A stretch of DNA of 64,000 bases from NCBI GenBank assembly GCA_023150915.1, contig JAKLKA010000005.1, forward strand, positions 51,537-115,536, read 5' to 3'. The stretch is from Polyangiaceae bacterium. Its GTDB lineage: Bacteria; Myxococcota_A; Polyangia; Polyangiales; Polyangiaceae. A program made the position numbers and the translations under genes. A model generated the notes under the pieces. It was given only the letters and a program-made list of their open reading frames with translations, was not told the origin of the DNA and made no database searches. Below, one piece after another: positions 9,935-17,618 of this stretch. Each line of letters opens with the position of its first letter. Positions within the stretch are counted from its first letter, which is position 1.

Positions 9935-10000
9935 AAAGTGAAGCCAACTTCAGTTTCGGCTTGACGGGCGTCAAGCCAAACATGAAACTGAGTTCACTTT
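9935..10000. promoter_or_regulatory. Symmetric divergent operator between TetR gene and diiron gene
   Basis: Two copies of TGAA-N6-TTCA (9939-9952 and 9983-9996) are arranged as exact mirror images around 9967.5. Their outer flanks AAAGTGAA (9935-9942) and TTCACTTT (9993-10000) share the same centre. In the middle is the palindrome GGCTTGAC-GGGC-GTCAAGCC (9958-9977), whose two halves each contain a TTGAC that could serve as a -35 element for the two divergent promoters. TetR dimers commonly bind such sites; that the neighbouring repressor does so is inferred from position. Confidence 0.7.
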
Positions 10001-10015
10001 CCGAGGAGGCCTGCC

Positions 10016-11041
10016 ATGACCGCGAACGCCACCCGCCCCATCGACGTCGAGCACATCGAGGCAAAGCTCGATATCAGCTTCAACTGGGGCTACGAGAAGA
10101 CCCGCGAAGACCTGCGCGAGCTGTACCGGAAGTCGAAGCTGGCGCAGTGGGACGGCGAGACGCGCCTGGACTGGTCGATCGACGTCGACATCGAGAAGGC
10201 GCAGATCCCCGAGTTCATGCACCCGCTCTACGGGTCCGAGATCTACGCCAAGCTCGACCCGAAGAAGCACCTGGAGCTCCGGCGCGAGATGCCCGCCTGG
10301 ACGCAGTCGCAGTTCTTGCACGGCGAGCAGGGCGCGATGCTGGTCGCGGCCCAGCTGGTGAACGCCGTCCCGGACATGGAGTCGAAGCTGTATGCGTCGA
10401 CCCAGGTGATGGACGAGGCGCGCCACGTGGAGGTCTTCGATCGCTACCTGCACGAGAAGGTCGGCAACACGTATCCGATCAGCCCGCACCTCAGGTCGCT
10501 GCTCGATCGCATCCTGAAGGACTCGCGCTGGGACATGAAGCTGCTCGGCATGCAGATCATGGTCGAAGGCCTGGCACTCGCCGCGTTCGGCGTCACTCGC
10601 GATTTCGTCGAAGAGCCGCTGCTGCGCGACCTGACCACCTATGTGATTCAGGACGAGGCGCGTCACGTGGCCTATGGCGTGCTCTCGCTTCGGGACTTCT
10701 ACAAGGACCAGAAAGAGTCCGAGGTGCGCGAGCGCGAGGACTTCGTGTACGAGGCCGCCGTGCTGATGCGCGATCGCTTCTTGTTCCAAGAGGTCTGGGA
10801 GAAGACGGGCCTGCCGGTGAAAGAGTGCATGGAGATCACGCTGAACAACGTGGGCCAGCAAGAGTTCCGGAAGATCCTGTTCTCGAAGATCGTGCCAGCG
10901 GTGAAGCGCGCCGGCCTGCTCTCGGAGCGGCAGCGCGAGCGGTTCGCCCAGCTGGGCATCTTGGAGTACGAGACCTGGCAGGATCCGTTCGAGGCGCTGC
11001 AGCAGGCCGAGGCCGAGCAGGCCGCCGAGCGCGCGGCCTGA
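10016..11041 (+). CDS. Ferritin-like diiron protein, probable oxygenase/oxidase
   Basis: A 341-residue helical protein with all six carboxylate/histidine ligands of a ferritin-like diiron centre: E104 (HGEQGA), E134 and H137 (DEARH), E184 (MVEGLALAAF), and E214 and H217 (second DEARH). Two ExxH motifs on separate helix pairs place it with R2-like and AurF-like diiron enzymes that activate oxygen for oxidation or N-oxygenation; the substrate cannot be read from the sequence. There is no signal peptide. A strong ribosome site, GAGGAGG, sits 6 bp before the ATG. Expression is probably controlled by the divergent TetR repressor. Confidence 0.85.
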   Translation: MTANATRPIDVEHIEAKLDISFNWGYEKTREDLRELYRKSKLAQWDGETRLDWSIDVDIEKAQIPEFMHPLYGSEIYAKLDPKKHLELRREMPAWTQSQFLHGEQGAMLVAAQLVNAVPDMESKLYASTQVMDEARHVEVFDRYLHEKVGNTYPISPHLRSLLDRILKDSRWDMKLLGMQIMVEGLALAAFGVTRDFVEEPLLRDLTTYVIQDEARHVAYGVLSLRDFYKDQKESEVREREDFVYEAAVLMRDRFLFQEVWEKTGLPVKECMEITLNNVGQQEFRKILFSKIVPAVKRAGLLSERQRERFAQLGILEYETWQDPFEALQQAEAEQAAERAA

Positions 11042-11061
11042 AGGTGAAAAAACCGCTCATA

Positions 11062-11079
11062 CGCACCGTTCGCGGTGCG
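11062..11079 (+). terminator. UUCG-capped hairpin after the diiron gene
   Basis: Perfect 7-bp stem CGCACCG / CGGTGCG closing a TTCG tetraloop, 20 bp after the diiron gene stop. UUCG loops are unusually stable. There is no T-run behind it, so it may be an imperfect terminator or a 3'-end stabiliser rather than a classical intrinsic terminator. Confidence 0.45.
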
Positions 11080-11131
11080 AAGCGCGAGCGTGAGCCCAGC
11101 GCCCGTCGGGTGTGAGTAAAACCCCACACAA

Positions 11132-11148
11132 TAGTGGTTGAACCACTA
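11132..11148. promoter_or_regulatory. 17-bp perfect palindrome upstream of envelope gene pair
   Basis: TAGTGGTT-G-AACCACTA is a perfect inverted repeat with 8-bp arms and a one-base centre. It lies 59 bp before the chosen start of the first envelope gene. It has the shape of an operator for a dimeric regulator; no regulator for it is identified. Confidence 0.5.
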
Positions 11149-11206
11149 CACCCGGGGAGGAAACGGCGGAAAACCTGCCGGCACGCGGCTTGCTGAAGCC
11201 CCGAGC

Positions 11207-12925
11207 GTGAACCGGGCTGACTCGCAAACTCGCCGCATGCTGGGCAGGGCAGCGCTCGTCGCGCTGTGCCTGTGCGGCGCGCCGGCGACCGCTCTAGGTC
11301 AGGCGTCGGAAATCTCGGGAGTCGCAGCGACCGAAGGGGTCGTGGTGGCTCTGGAGAACGATGACATCGTCGTGGACCTCGCCGCCAAGCGCGGCGCGGC
11401 CGGCGGCGACCTCGTCGAGATCTGGCGCCCGCTGAGGCTGAAGCACCCCGTGACCGGCAAGGTCGTGACGGACCGCTTCCGCATCGGCTCACTCAAGCTC
11501 ACGCAGGTGCAAGGGACGCTGTCGCTCTCTCGCGCCGACGGACGGCTGGCTCGCCCGGCCCAGGTCGGAGACGTGGTCATCCTGCGCAAGGCGAAGCTGG
11601 ACCCGGCCCCGAAGAAGCTGGCGCCGGCGCCCAAGCTGCCGGCCGCGGCGCCGGATCGGCCGGTGGCCGCGCCGCTTCCGCCCAGCGATGCTGTGCCCAG
11701 CGCCGAGCCGGTGGACCCAGAAGCCCAGGCCGTCAGCACGCTGTTCGACGGGCTCAAGGGGGCCAACGTCACCCAGCGCATCATCGCGTACGAGGACTAC
11801 GTTCGGAAGAACCCCGAAGGTCGCTACGCCGTGGTGCTGTGGGAAGAGGCCGCGCAGCTTCGCCGGCTCTTGGCCCACGACGCGATGGGGAAGGCCGCCG
11901 GCAAGCCGGCCTTGCTGAACTTCACCGCGCCCAAAGAGGCGCTGGGCGGCGTGCCGATCACGCTGGGCGTGGAGGTGGAAGGGCCGGCCACGGGCGCCGT
12001 GCTGCACGCGCGGCGCGCGGGCGAGGTGGCGTATCGCCCGACGCCGATGACCGCGTCGGGGCCCGGATACTTCAGCGCGACCCTCCCCGCCGAGCGCATG
12101 CGAACGCCGGCGGTGCAGTTCTTCGTCGAGGCGACCACCAGCGACGGCAAGACCCATTCGCTGGTCGGGTCACCGGGCGCCCCGGAGGAGATCGAGGTGA
12201 CGCCGATCCCCCAGCCCACGCCGCCGCTCCGCAAGGAAGCCACGGCCAGCATCTGGACCGACTATGCCGACTACAACCGCATGAAGGGCAACGACCGCGT
12301 GTGGCAGACGGAGGGGTTCGTCGGCATGCGCTTCGAGGAAGAGGGCCTGCGGGCGCTGCGCACCGGTTTCGGTGTGTTCCGCGGCGTGGGCGGCTCGCTG
12401 GAAGAGCTGGACGAGCAGCACCTGAGCGGGCGCAAGGTGGGGCTCACCTACGGCTATCTGGAGGCCGAAGGGGCGTTCTCGTCGTTCACTTCGGTGATCG
12501 GTCGAGCGGTCATCGGTCTGCACGACGACGGCGTGTCCGGCGGCGCCCTGGGGCTGGTGCGCATCGGCAACGACAAGAAGACCAACCTGCAGATCGGCGG
12601 CGAGATCCTGGGTGGTGTGGGCCTGCGCGGAATCACGCAGCTCGAGCTGAACACCTTCGAGCGCGTTCCGATGTTGTTCCGCACCGAGGTCACGAACCAG
12701 CCGGCGGGCTCGGCCGTGAGCCGCGACAAGGTCAGACCGAACGACTCGGGCGCAACGCCGGATACGACCTCGGTCGAGCGCGGAGAGGTCGGCGGTAGAG
12801 CCATCGTGCAGATTGGATACCGCGTCACGCCGGGCCTCGTGGTGGCTGGGCGCGGCTCGTATCAAGGGCGAACCATCAAACACGCCGGACCGGGGTTCGG
12901 CGGGGCGGTGACGTACACATGGTGA
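11207..12925 (+). CDS. Secreted envelope protein, probable C-terminal beta-barrel
   Basis: About 572 residues, family not recognised. A signal peptide is clear (RRMLGRAALVALCLCGAPATALGQ). After a beta-rich N-domain, a Pro/Ala/Lys linker at about residues 125-165 separates a helical segment (VTQRIIAYEDYVRKN) and an Ig-like stretch. The last 180 residues alternate Gly and aromatics in beta-strand fashion and end in TYTW, a terminal aromatic typical of outer-membrane barrels. Start choice is open: GTG at 11207 or ATG at 11237. The stop overlaps the start of the next gene by 7 bp, and that gene has the same layout, so the two are probably a cotranscribed pair. Confidence 0.72.
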   Translation: MNRADSQTRRMLGRAALVALCLCGAPATALGQASEISGVAATEGVVVALENDDIVVDLAAKRGAAGGDLVEIWRPLRLKHPVTGKVVTDRFRIGSLKLTQVQGTLSLSRADGRLARPAQVGDVVILRKAKLDPAPKKLAPAPKLPAAAPDRPVAAPLPPSDAVPSAEPVDPEAQAVSTLFDGLKGANVTQRIIAYEDYVRKNPEGRYAVVLWEEAAQLRRLLAHDAMGKAAGKPALLNFTAPKEALGGVPITLGVEVEGPATGAVLHARRAGEVAYRPTPMTASGPGYFSATLPAERMRTPAVQFFVEATTSDGKTHSLVGSPGAPEEIEVTPIPQPTPPLRKEATASIWTDYADYNRMKGNDRVWQTEGFVGMRFEEEGLRALRTGFGVFRGVGGSLEELDEQHLSGRKVGLTYGYLEAEGAFSSFTSVIGRAVIGLHDDGVSGGALGLVRIGNDKKTNLQIGGEILGGVGLRGITQLELNTFERVPMLFRTEVTNQPAGSAVSRDKVRPNDSGATPDTTSVERGEVGGRAIVQIGYRVTPGLVVAGRGSYQGRTIKHAGPGFGGAVTYTW

Positions 12926-14073
12926 CGCGAAGCACCTGGGCCTCGGGCCTTTCGCTGGCGCTGATGACTGTCTCGTTCGGCGCCGCTGCCGAACCCCTTC
13001 CGCCCACGCCGGCGGGCACGGCGCCAGCGGCAGAAGCGCCCGCCCCGGCTCCCGCCGCGCGGCCGAAGATCCACCACGCCCCCGTGGTCACGACGCCGGC
13101 GCATCAAGCCCTCACGGTGCGCGCCGACATCGAGCATCCGCACCTGGTGAAGCGCGCGCTCCTGGTCTATCGCACCGCGAAGAACCCGGCGTTCCGCGAG
13201 GTCGAGCTCCTGCGCGCCTCGAGCGGGCCGTACGCGGCCGAGGTTCCCGAAGACGACGTCGAGTGGCCGAGCCTGTCGTACACCCTCGAGCTCGAGCTGC
13301 TGTCGGGTCAGCGCGTGGCGGCCTTTGCCTCGCGCGGCATGCCGCACTCGGTTCAAGTTCCCGAAGACCTGATGGACATCCGCGAGCGGGCGCTGAGCGA
13401 GCGCCTGGGCGGACGCCGTTCGGTGTTCAGCGCCACCGGCGAGTATGTGTCGTTCGGCAAGAGCGACGCCGCGAGCCTGAACCAGACCGGGACCGAGAGC
13501 GTGCGCGATCAATACTTCCGCCTCGAAGGCGGGTACACCTACCGTCCGCTGCGCGTGGTGACCGAGTTCAGCGTCCGAATCGGTGTGGTGCGCGGGCAGG
13601 CGCCCGTGCCGGTGCGCGATCCGGTGCCCGGGCAGAGCGAGTCCGAGCGCTTCGACGTCGGCCTCAACTACGGGGCGCCCACCGTGCGCTTCCGCCTGCA
13701 CGACCAGATCCACCTGGAAACCGAGCTCTTGAGCAGCGTGACCGAGGTCGGATTCTCGTGGGGCACGGGCGGTGCGCTCTTGCTCGGCGACCCTTACGGA
13801 AGCAAGCTCACGCTTGGCTTCGAATCGATCCAGACCTTCGGCAGCCGCTTCTTCACCCGCATGGACGTGGTGGCGACCGATCGCGTGATCGTGGCGCCGA
13901 TCGTCGAGATCACCAACATGCCCAGCGCCGAGAAGTACGGCGTGCGCCTCTTGGGCGAGGTCGCCCTCGACCTGGGCAGCGGGTTCGGGGCCGCGCTGCG
14001 CGGCGGGTACCAGGCGCGGCTGGCCACCAGCGGCGGACCCAGCGCTGGGGCGACGATGTCGTATTCGTTCTGA
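12919..14073 (+). CDS. Secreted beta-barrel-like protein, partner of the preceding gene
   Basis: A 384-residue exported protein, family not recognised. A signal peptide (about residues 1-24, ending GAAAE) is followed by a Pro/Ala-rich linker to about residue 50, then a domain matching the middle of the upstream protein (it begins HQALTVRADIEHPHLVKRALLVYR). A C-terminal half of repeated short beta strands ends in MSYSF, again a terminal Phe after alternating residues. Overlap with the upstream gene and shared architecture suggest a duplicated outer-membrane pair. A second possible start is the GTG at 12922. Confidence 0.75.
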   Translation: MVTRSTWASGLSLALMTVSFGAAAEPLPPTPAGTAPAAEAPAPAPAARPKIHHAPVVTTPAHQALTVRADIEHPHLVKRALLVYRTAKNPAFREVELLRASSGPYAAEVPEDDVEWPSLSYTLELELLSGQRVAAFASRGMPHSVQVPEDLMDIRERALSERLGGRRSVFSATGEYVSFGKSDAASLNQTGTESVRDQYFRLEGGYTYRPLRVVTEFSVRIGVVRGQAPVPVRDPVPGQSESERFDVGLNYGAPTVRFRLHDQIHLETELLSSVTEVGFSWGTGGALLLGDPYGSKLTLGFESIQTFGSRFFTRMDVVATDRVIVAPIVEITNMPSAEKYGVRLLGEVALDLGSGFGAALRGGYQARLATSGGPSAGATMSYSF

Positions 14074-14210
14074 TGAGCGCCATCGCGAAGCTGAGGGCAT
14101 GCTCGCGGGGCTCACGCGTCGCTCGACAAGCGGTAGCATCTGCTTCTGGACCCTTGCCCCTCACCCCCTCCCCGACTGAGTTGCGGGCAACGCCCGCGCC
14201 ATGAAACCCG

Positions 14211-14726
14211 GTGATCACCCTCTACATCGCCACATCGATCGACGGCCGCGTGGCGGGCGAAGGCGACGACCTGTCGTGGCTGGAGCTGGCGGGCTCGGGC
14301 GGCCGCGGGGGCGACTATGGCTACACGGCGTTCTACCAGACGGTGGACGTGACCGTGATGGGCAGCGGCACCTGGCGGGTGTGCAAGGGCTTCGACCCGT
14401 GGCCCTACTCGGACCGAGAGTGCGTGGTGATTACGCGACAAACGGGCCTGACGCCGGTGCAGAACGAGACCTTCGCGCGGTTCGACGCCGACCTGTGGCG
14501 CGAGCGCGCCCGGCGCGAGCACGTGTACCTCTGCGGCGGCGGCGGGGTGACCAAGCTGTTCCTGGACGCCGATCTGGTCGACCGGATCGAGCTCGCGGTC
14601 ATCCCCGTGGTGCTTGGCGCGGGGCCGTCGCTCTTCTTGGACGGCGTGCCGACCCGCCGATGGAGGCTCGAATCGAGCGAGGCGCACCCGAGTGGGGTGG
14701 TGCAGTCGGTGTACGTTCGCGGGTGA
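14211..14726 (+). CDS. Dihydrofolate reductase-family (RibD C-terminal-like) protein
   Basis: A 171-residue protein with a GTG start at 14211. The family start ITLYIATSIDGRVAG is present, as are VMGSGTW and the nucleotide-binding CGGGGVTKLFLDADLVDRIELAVIPVVLGAG. This is the RibD_C/YyaP-like branch: NADPH-dependent reductases related to the riboflavin pathway reductase domain, mostly with unknown substrates. A hairpin GCGGGC-AAC-GCCCGC (14183-14197) lies just upstream. The neighbouring SnoaL-like gene starts 18 bp after its stop. Confidence 0.86.
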   Translation: MITLYIATSIDGRVAGEGDDLSWLELAGSGGRGGDYGYTAFYQTVDVTVMGSGTWRVCKGFDPWPYSDRECVVITRQTGLTPVQNETFARFDADLWRERARREHVYLCGGGGVTKLFLDADLVDRIELAVIPVVLGAGPSLFLDGVPTRRWRLESSEAHPSGVVQSVYVRG

Positions 14727-14744
14727 GGTGCCTAAGCTTCCGCC

Positions 14745-15176
14745 ATGGCCACCCCCCACCCGCTCGAAGCCGTGATTGCGCGCTACAACGATGCCTGGAA
14801 CCGGCACGACGTCGAGGCGATTGTCGCGCTGCACACCGACGACTCGGTGTTCGAGAACCACACCAGCGGCGGGCTGGCGGTCGGAAAAGATGCGATCCGC
14901 GCGCTGATCACCGGCGTGTTCTCGACCTTTCCGGATCTCCACTTCGAAACACGCCGCGCCCACGTGCGTGACGACCTGGTGGTGCAAGAGTGGACGGCCA
15001 CTGCGACCCACGACCGCCCGGTGATGCGGGCCGGCAAGCCGCTGCCGCCCTCGGGGCGCACGCTCAGCTGGAAGGGAATGGACATCATTCCGATGCGGGG
15101 CGGGCTGGTCGCGCGCAAAGACGTGTACGCCGACTCGATCTCTTACCTTCGCCAGCTCGGTGTCGAGATCCCCTGA
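14745..15176 (+). CDS. SnoaL-like / NTF2-fold protein
   Basis: A 143-residue single-domain protein of the SnoaL/NTF2-like superfamily, with the start LEAVIARYNDAWNRHDVEAIVALHTDD and the conserved core VVQEWTATATH. Members are small cone-shaped enzymes or binding proteins (polyketide cyclases, isomerases), and most of this subgroup are uncharacterised. It is probably cotranscribed with the reductase-like gene before it. No specific substrate can be inferred. Confidence 0.86.
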   Translation: MATPHPLEAVIARYNDAWNRHDVEAIVALHTDDSVFENHTSGGLAVGKDAIRALITGVFSTFPDLHFETRRAHVRDDLVVQEWTATATHDRPVMRAGKPLPPSGRTLSWKGMDIIPMRGGLVARKDVYADSISYLRQLGVEIP

Positions 15177-15200
15177 CGGCGCAGCCGGCCCACCCCACGG

Positions 15201-15542
15201 TCAGGCCAGATCGAGCAGTTTCTCGGGCGGGCGCCCGATGACCGCCTTGTTCCCCTTCACGCCGATCGGGCGCTGGAGCAGCGTGGGGTGCTTCGCCAGT
15301 GCGGCCACCAGCTTGGCGTCCGGCTCGTCACCGGTGAGCCCGAGCTCGGCATAGGCCTTGTCGTTCTTGCGGAGCACCGCCTTCGGGCGCAGGCCCAGCG
15401 CCTTCAAGATCTTGCCGATCTCGGCGCTGGACAGCGGCTCTTCCGTGTACTCGCGATAGCGGAACTTCACACCGTGTTCTTCCAGCAAGGCGACCGCCTT
15501 GCGACAGGTGCTTCAGGTCTTCTTGCAGATCAGCTCGAGCAT
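15201..15542 (-). CDS. ArsC/Spx-family protein with in-frame UGA: probable selenocysteine protein
   Basis: Reading from the ATG at 15542 gives M-L-E-L-I-C-K-K-T-[UGA]-S-T-C-R-K-A, then a continuous 113-residue ArsC/Spx-like thioredoxin-fold protein ending at 15201. The UGA (15513-15515) occupies the first position of the CxxC motif that carries the redox-active Cys in this family, making it UxxC. The rest is intact: KFRYREYTEEPLSSAEI, the ALGL segment, HPTLLQRPIGV and NKAVIGRPPEKL. A SECIS-like hairpin follows at the right distance. Members are glutaredoxin-like arsenate reductases or reductase-like proteins; selenocysteine would raise reactivity. A nonsense mutation or a sequencing error is the alternative, but a stop exactly at the redox Cys with a SECIS-like hairpin argues against it. 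Confidence 0.78.
15485..15502 (-). promoter_or_regulatory. Bacterial SECIS-like stem-loop downstream of the UGA codon
   Basis: On the minus strand the 18 bases GCAAGGCGGTCGCCTTGC form a perfect stem GCAAGGC/GCCUUGC with apical loop GGUC. The loop begins 18 nt after the UGA. Bacterial SECIS elements sit inside the coding sequence, with a small loop holding a G in its first two positions about 16-37 nt after UGA; the E. coli fdhF loop also contains GGUC. The hairpin would recruit SelB with Sec-tRNA. It also encodes the helix C-R-K-A-V-A-L-L of the protein. Confidence 0.72.
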
Positions 15543-15583
15543 GGGGAAAGTGTAGTCCGGGTTCGATCATGTACAATCATCGG

Positions 15584-16237
15584 ATGCGCTGGTTTGCCTT
15601 GCTGGCGTTCGGCTGTGTGGCCTGCGGCGGTGACGACGCCGCGTCGGGCGGCGCTGGCCCCAGCTTCGGCCAGCGCGATCTGGCGAGCCTGACCGAGAGC
15701 TGCGAGGGGGTCGCGGCCCTGACCGGACAAGCGCTGCTCGACCAGAAGACCACCCAGATCTCCGCGACGCTGGCCTATGTCACCGCGGCGGGGGGCAAGG
15801 TCTCGCCCACCGACCTCACCATCGATCTGACCTGGCCGGCGGCGCCGGTGGCGACCTGCTACCCCACGTACGAGCACGGCGGTGTGGTGACCGGCCCCAG
15901 GTTGGGGGTCGCCGGGGTCGACATGCGTTTCGCGACGGCGGACGGAAAGTTCGACGAGACCTCGAGCGCCACCGCGTGGCTGCCCTCGGTGAACGGCGCG
16001 GCGGGGCTGCCGGTGGTGGTCGGCGTGACCCACCGCAGCAGCCTGAAGGGCAGCTGGCAGCCATTTCCCGATTACGGCGCGGCCGGCACCACGCTCACCT
16101 TCGTGAACCGCCTGAGCGGGGCGCAGTCATCGCAGACCGGCGGCAACGTGGGGATGAGCACCGGCACCGTGGCCGAGCTCGAGGCCGGCGTGTTCGCCAG
16201 CGGATTCGCCATGGCGATCTGGCCGGCGCCGCCATGA
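15584..16237 (+). CDS. Lipoprotein of unknown function
   Basis: About 217 residues from the ATG at 15584 (an ATG five codons upstream at 15569 is also possible). The N-terminus MRWFALLAFGCVACGGDD is a short lipoprotein signal; either Cys11 or Cys14 could be the lipidated residue. The mature part has no motif I recognise; it is rich in Gly, Thr and Val and may be a beta-sandwich. The stop overlaps the next lipoprotein gene by ATGA, so the two are cotranscribed. It is divergent from the probable selenoprotein gene, only 41 bp away. Confidence 0.72.
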   Translation: MRWFALLAFGCVACGGDDAASGGAGPSFGQRDLASLTESCEGVAALTGQALLDQKTTQISATLAYVTAAGGKVSPTDLTIDLTWPAAPVATCYPTYEHGGVVTGPRLGVAGVDMRFATADGKFDETSSATAWLPSVNGAAGLPVVVGVTHRSSLKGSWQPFPDYGAAGTTLTFVNRLSGAQSSQTGGNVGMSTGTVAELEAGVFASGFAMAIWPAPP

Positions 16238-17610
16238 CCCAGCGTGACTCTCGGCGGGCGCACTGCCTGGCGCTGATCGCGGGGCTGGCGGGGTGCACCC
16301 CTGCCGGCTCGCGCGGCGCCGCGCCGGGTGTCGTGGTGCCCGGCGCGCCCGCAGAGCCGAGCGCCCGAGCCGCGACGAAGGCGATGGTTCGCAGCTGTGC
16401 GGCCGACGACCCGGCGGAGGCGATCTCATGGCATAGCGCCCTCTGGGTCGGCCACTATGGCGGCAAGAGCTTCGTTCAGGCGCGGCAGGGGGACACCGTC
16501 GAGCTTCTGCACCTGGGTCGGAGCGGCGCCGTCGAGTCCGTGGCCCTGCCCGTGCTCGCGGGGGAGAGCGCGCGCGAGAGCTCGCGGCGCGTGCGCTTCT
16601 TGGACCAGAGCGGAGGGCGCTGGTGGACGCTGGACCTCGGCGACGTCGACGCTCCGCGGGTCGATGCGGCGACCCCCATTGCCGATCTGCCGAAGGGCGG
16701 CACCGCCAAGGCGTTTGCGTCCGACGGGCAGCGCGCGCTGATCGGGCTGTACTACGTCGACCATGACCAGACCCCGACGCGCTACCACGGCAAGACCGCG
16801 CTCTACTCCGTGCCCGAGGGCAAGCGCATCGGCCCCGAGGCCCCAACGACCGCCTGGCGTGCGGCGTGCGTGGGCGGTCGCTGCGTGGCGGTCGCCTCGC
16901 CCGATGATCGCTTCGACGCCATGGAGCTGACGGTGTTCGACGACCGCGGCTCGCGGGTGCTCGCCCGGCTGGACGGGGATTGCAGCGGCTGGGGGAGCTG
17001 GCAGGCGGGGGATCGCTGGGTCGTGGTCCGTCCCACGGCGTCAGGGCTCGAGCTCTTCTCGATCGAGATCAGCACCGGGCGCATGTCGAAGAAGTCGGTG
17101 CCCACCGGACTGCGCTGCGCGTCGGTCTGGGAGGGGGAGCTCGAGGGTCGGACCGGGGTCTTCGTTCAGAGTGGCGCGGCCACCGCCGGCCAAACGCCGT
17201 CGTTTCTGCCGATCGACGCCCAGCTGGCGACCGGGGATCCCGAGCCGTTTCCGCTGAGCGTTTCCTACTATCGGCCGCCGCTGGACCTGCCCGATGGAAC
17301 GCTGGTGCTCGACGAGCATTCGGGTGGGGGAATGCGCCACTCCCCCACGGACTCGCGGGGCGTGCGCCGGTACTTCCGCACCTGGAGCTACTCGGGGCGC
17401 GCGGTGTTCGTGCAGCGCGCCGCTCGCGGCGCCTGGAGAGAGAGCCACGAGAAGGCGCTGCCCCACAGCGGAGAGCACGGCGAGCACAGTGGCGGCTATC
17501 GGGCGACGGCCCTCACCCGGCCCGGCTGGGCGCGGGTGCTGGTCACCGGTGACGCGGGGCTCGCGGGCTCGATGATCACCGTGCGGAAGCCCTGCAAGCC
17601 GCCGACTTGA
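16234..17610 (+). CDS. Lipoprotein, possible beta-propeller
   Basis: 458 residues starting at the ATG overlapping the previous stop. The signal ends in the lipobox LAGC, so it should be membrane-anchored. The mature protein has repeated strand pairs with aromatic and Gly pivots (ALWVGHYGGKSF, RVRFLDQSGGRWWTLDL, GLELFSIEISTGRM), which fits a propeller-like fold, but no named repeat family is evident. The C-terminal region is His/Gly-rich (HSGEHGEHSGG). Function unknown; it is probably linked to the upstream lipoprotein. Confidence 0.72.
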   Translation: MTQRDSRRAHCLALIAGLAGCTPAGSRGAAPGVVVPGAPAEPSARAATKAMVRSCAADDPAEAISWHSALWVGHYGGKSFVQARQGDTVELLHLGRSGAVESVALPVLAGESARESSRRVRFLDQSGGRWWTLDLGDVDAPRVDAATPIADLPKGGTAKAFASDGQRALIGLYYVDHDQTPTRYHGKTALYSVPEGKRIGPEAPTTAWRAACVGGRCVAVASPDDRFDAMELTVFDDRGSRVLARLDGDCSGWGSWQAGDRWVVVRPTASGLELFSIEISTGRMSKKSVPTGLRCASVWEGELEGRTGVFVQSGAATAGQTPSFLPIDAQLATGDPEPFPLSVSYYRPPLDLPDGTLVLDEHSGGGMRHSPTDSRGVRRYFRTWSYSGRAVFVQRAARGAWRESHEKALPHSGEHGEHSGGYRATALTRPGWARVLVTGDAGLAGSMITVRKPCKPPT

Positions 17611-17618
17611 CCGGTCGA

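Noticed and set aside
15201..15488. Calling the ArsC-like gene as a shorter protein starting after the redox motif
   Set aside because: It would remove the CxxC active site that defines the family; upstream codons up to the ATG at 15542 match the family and are interrupted only by the UGA.
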